The notes under the pieces: generated by a model
Databases searched by the model: none
Told to the model about the DNA's origin: nothing
The model's input: only the letters and a program-made list of their open reading frames with translations
Program-made: the position numbers and the translations under genes
In this document: one piece after another, positions 62,600 through 64,000 of the stretch
How the letters are laid out: each line of letters begins with the position of its first letter
How positions within the stretch are numbered: the stretch's first letter is position 1
Assembly: GCF_040183065.1 (NCBI RefSeq)
Contig: NC_091119.1
Span: 107,907,763-107,971,762, forward strand
Source of the DNA: Periplaneta americana
Taxonomy: Eukaryota > Arthropoda > Insecta > Blattodea > Blattidae
DNA: 64,000 bases
Reading direction: 5' to 3'

Positions 62600-63580
62600 A
62601 CAGTTGTGTCTGCATCACTTGAAACAGTATTCACCATATAGTGTCCTCTCCTGTAAATTCTCCATTTCCCACATTTTTCAGTTTATCAGATTACTTTATT
62701 ATGTTGTTAGTCATAAATATGTCTACTTTTATTTCTGTCAGAATTTTTTTCTGAAAATGTTGATTTTTTTATTGCTGTTGGTACTATATTAATACAAATT
62801 TAAAGATATTATTTATTTCCTTTAAGCAAAACATGAGTATAACCAGATGAAATATTAGAAGTATTAATTTCAAAATTAAAGATATTTATTTTTTATCTTT
62901 TCCAGAATTGGCATCAAATAACCAATTCTCTACAGGCACAGATTGTGAACTGTATCTGCTTATGTATGCATTATATTATTTTGCTTTTCCTGTTACATAT
63001 AATACTGTTTTTAAAATAAGATACAATTTGTGTGTCGTAAATGTATTTAAGATATTATAATGTAATTAAATCTCATTTTGATGCTCGAGAATATTCAGCC
63101 ATGAATAAAAACACAAACACCATATTTTGCATATTAATGCAACAAATTAAAAAAAAAAGTAACACCATTTTCAAACACACTTATTGGTGAAGTTACAAAC
63201 ACACCTACTTATTGGTGAAGTTATTTTGATCTGTTTTTGCATATGAACTTTATTGCTTCAGCAGTTTCCTGCAGCTTTATCTCAAGCAATTGCCCCATTT
63301 ACAGATGAGTGTATGATTTACCACAGCATGCACAAACGCACACAGCATGGGCAAAGGAAAGTCCACACTTCATATTGGAATTGAAGAGGTAGATTCCAAA
63401 GTGTCCTAAGTCCTTTTTTTTTTTTTTAAACTTGCTTTATTCACGTTTCAATTTATCCTTTTCAAGCCTACATACAACTGTGTACGTTTATTTAACAGAC
63501 TAAGTCTTAACTTAGATCCATTTGAAAAAAACATAGGCAGACACTAAAGGCGTCAAACTTATTTTATCAGTTTTTGTCAT
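62600..63580. other. Intronic, nothing recognised
   Basis: A+T-rich intron upstream of exon w1 with a short direct repeat (ACTTATTGGTGAAGTTA at about 63180 and 63208). No exon for helicase motif I is visible. Confidence 0.45.
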
Positions 63581-63589
63581 TTCTCTCAT

Positions 63590-63990
63590 AACTTGTCATT
63601 TGGACTTAGGCCAGTTTGGAATCCACCTCTTCAACTGGAACACAATGTACCACATATCAGATTGTGGGCAAGTGTTGCTGCAAATTACGTCATTGGACCA
63701 TATTTTCTTGAAGAACTTATTAATGAAACATATCTGGAAATGCTTCGAACTTGGTTAATAGTCCAACTGACTGAAAACTGAGTTATGGATTGGGTAGAGC
63801 ATCAGCATAATGGTACGATGACCCATTTTGGCTAACTGTTCTTCACTTCCTAAACAACTTCCCAAGAAGGTGAACTGACTATGGATCTCCATCACAATCA
63901 CCAATAGCATGCTCTCCACGAAGTTTCATTTGACAACACCAGACAACAGCCTATGCGGGGTGGAGGAGGGTGGGATATATCAAAGAGACA
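63590..63990 (+). mobile_element. DDE-superfamily transposase remnant
   Basis: Reads VPHIRLWASVAANYVIGPYF, LEELINETYLEMLRTWLI, then in other frames a QHNGTMTHFG segment (compare QDGAPPH..) and a decayed (R/K)WIGRGG-like stretch near 63950. This matches the IS630/Tc1-mariner-like DDE_3 endonuclease core. Broken by stops from 63780 onward. Confidence 0.75.
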
Positions 63991-64000
63991 GCAGCAATAA

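Noticed and set aside
62515..64000. Upstream YTHDC2 exon with helicase motif I
   Set aside because: No minus-strand frame with GxGKT-like sequence and splice sites was found in this stretch; it must lie outside the window.

Overview
The window is animal (insect) genomic DNA, A+T-rich and dense with decayed mobile elements. It is dominated by one large gene on the minus strand. I infer a cockroach or termite (Blattodea, perhaps Periplaneta-like). The basis is the mix of endonuclease-RT LINEs with (GTAA)n tails, many tRNA-headed SINE families, mariner/pogo/hAT relics and large introns. The species call is an inference.

The gene is an ortholog of YTHDC2, a DExH-box 3'-5' RNA helicase that reads m6A through a C-terminal YTH domain and acts in germ-line meiotic entry in animals. 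I can place 20 exons from 62514 down to the stop codon at 4282-4280. They join in one uninterrupted frame: 3583 nt, 1194 residues counting the split first codon, with all 19 internal junctions phase-consistent and GT/AG. They encode, in order, helicase motifs Ib, II (DEVH) and III (SAT), a linker, the ankyrin insert that marks this family, helicase motifs IV-VI, HA2-like and OB-like regions, a Ser/Pro linker, the YTH domain, and a Gly/Tyr-rich tail. The 5' part (R3H domain, helicase motif I, start codon, promoter) lies beyond position 64000.

Everything else is intronic or 3'-flanking and largely mobile. The best-preserved elements are: a complete hAT transposon (22605-25443, intact two-exon transposase, 8-bp target duplication); a 3.2-kb endonuclease-RT LINE (29963-33184, 13-bp duplication) that landed inside a palindromic TA-flanked MITE; a solo LTR (53137-53940, ATAC duplication) 56 bp from a splice acceptor; tRNA-derived SINEs of at least five families, several with exact target duplications; a 0.8-kb foldback element (20972-21787); and several TIR/MITE elements. 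Many LINE, mariner, Tigger-like and other DDE remnants are scattered between them.

By region: 1-4.2 kb is 3' flank with SINE, LINE and pogo-like relics. 4.3-16 kb carries the YTH exons. 18-28 kb carries the helicase C-terminal and OB-region exons with the hAT and foldback elements between them. 28-34 kb is one large intron holding the nested LINE. 34-56 kb carries the helicase core and ankyrin exons. 56-62 kb is a repeat-filled intron. 62.3-62.5 kb is the most upstream visible exon. I see no other host protein gene, no functional tRNA or rRNA gene, and no CRISPR-like array.
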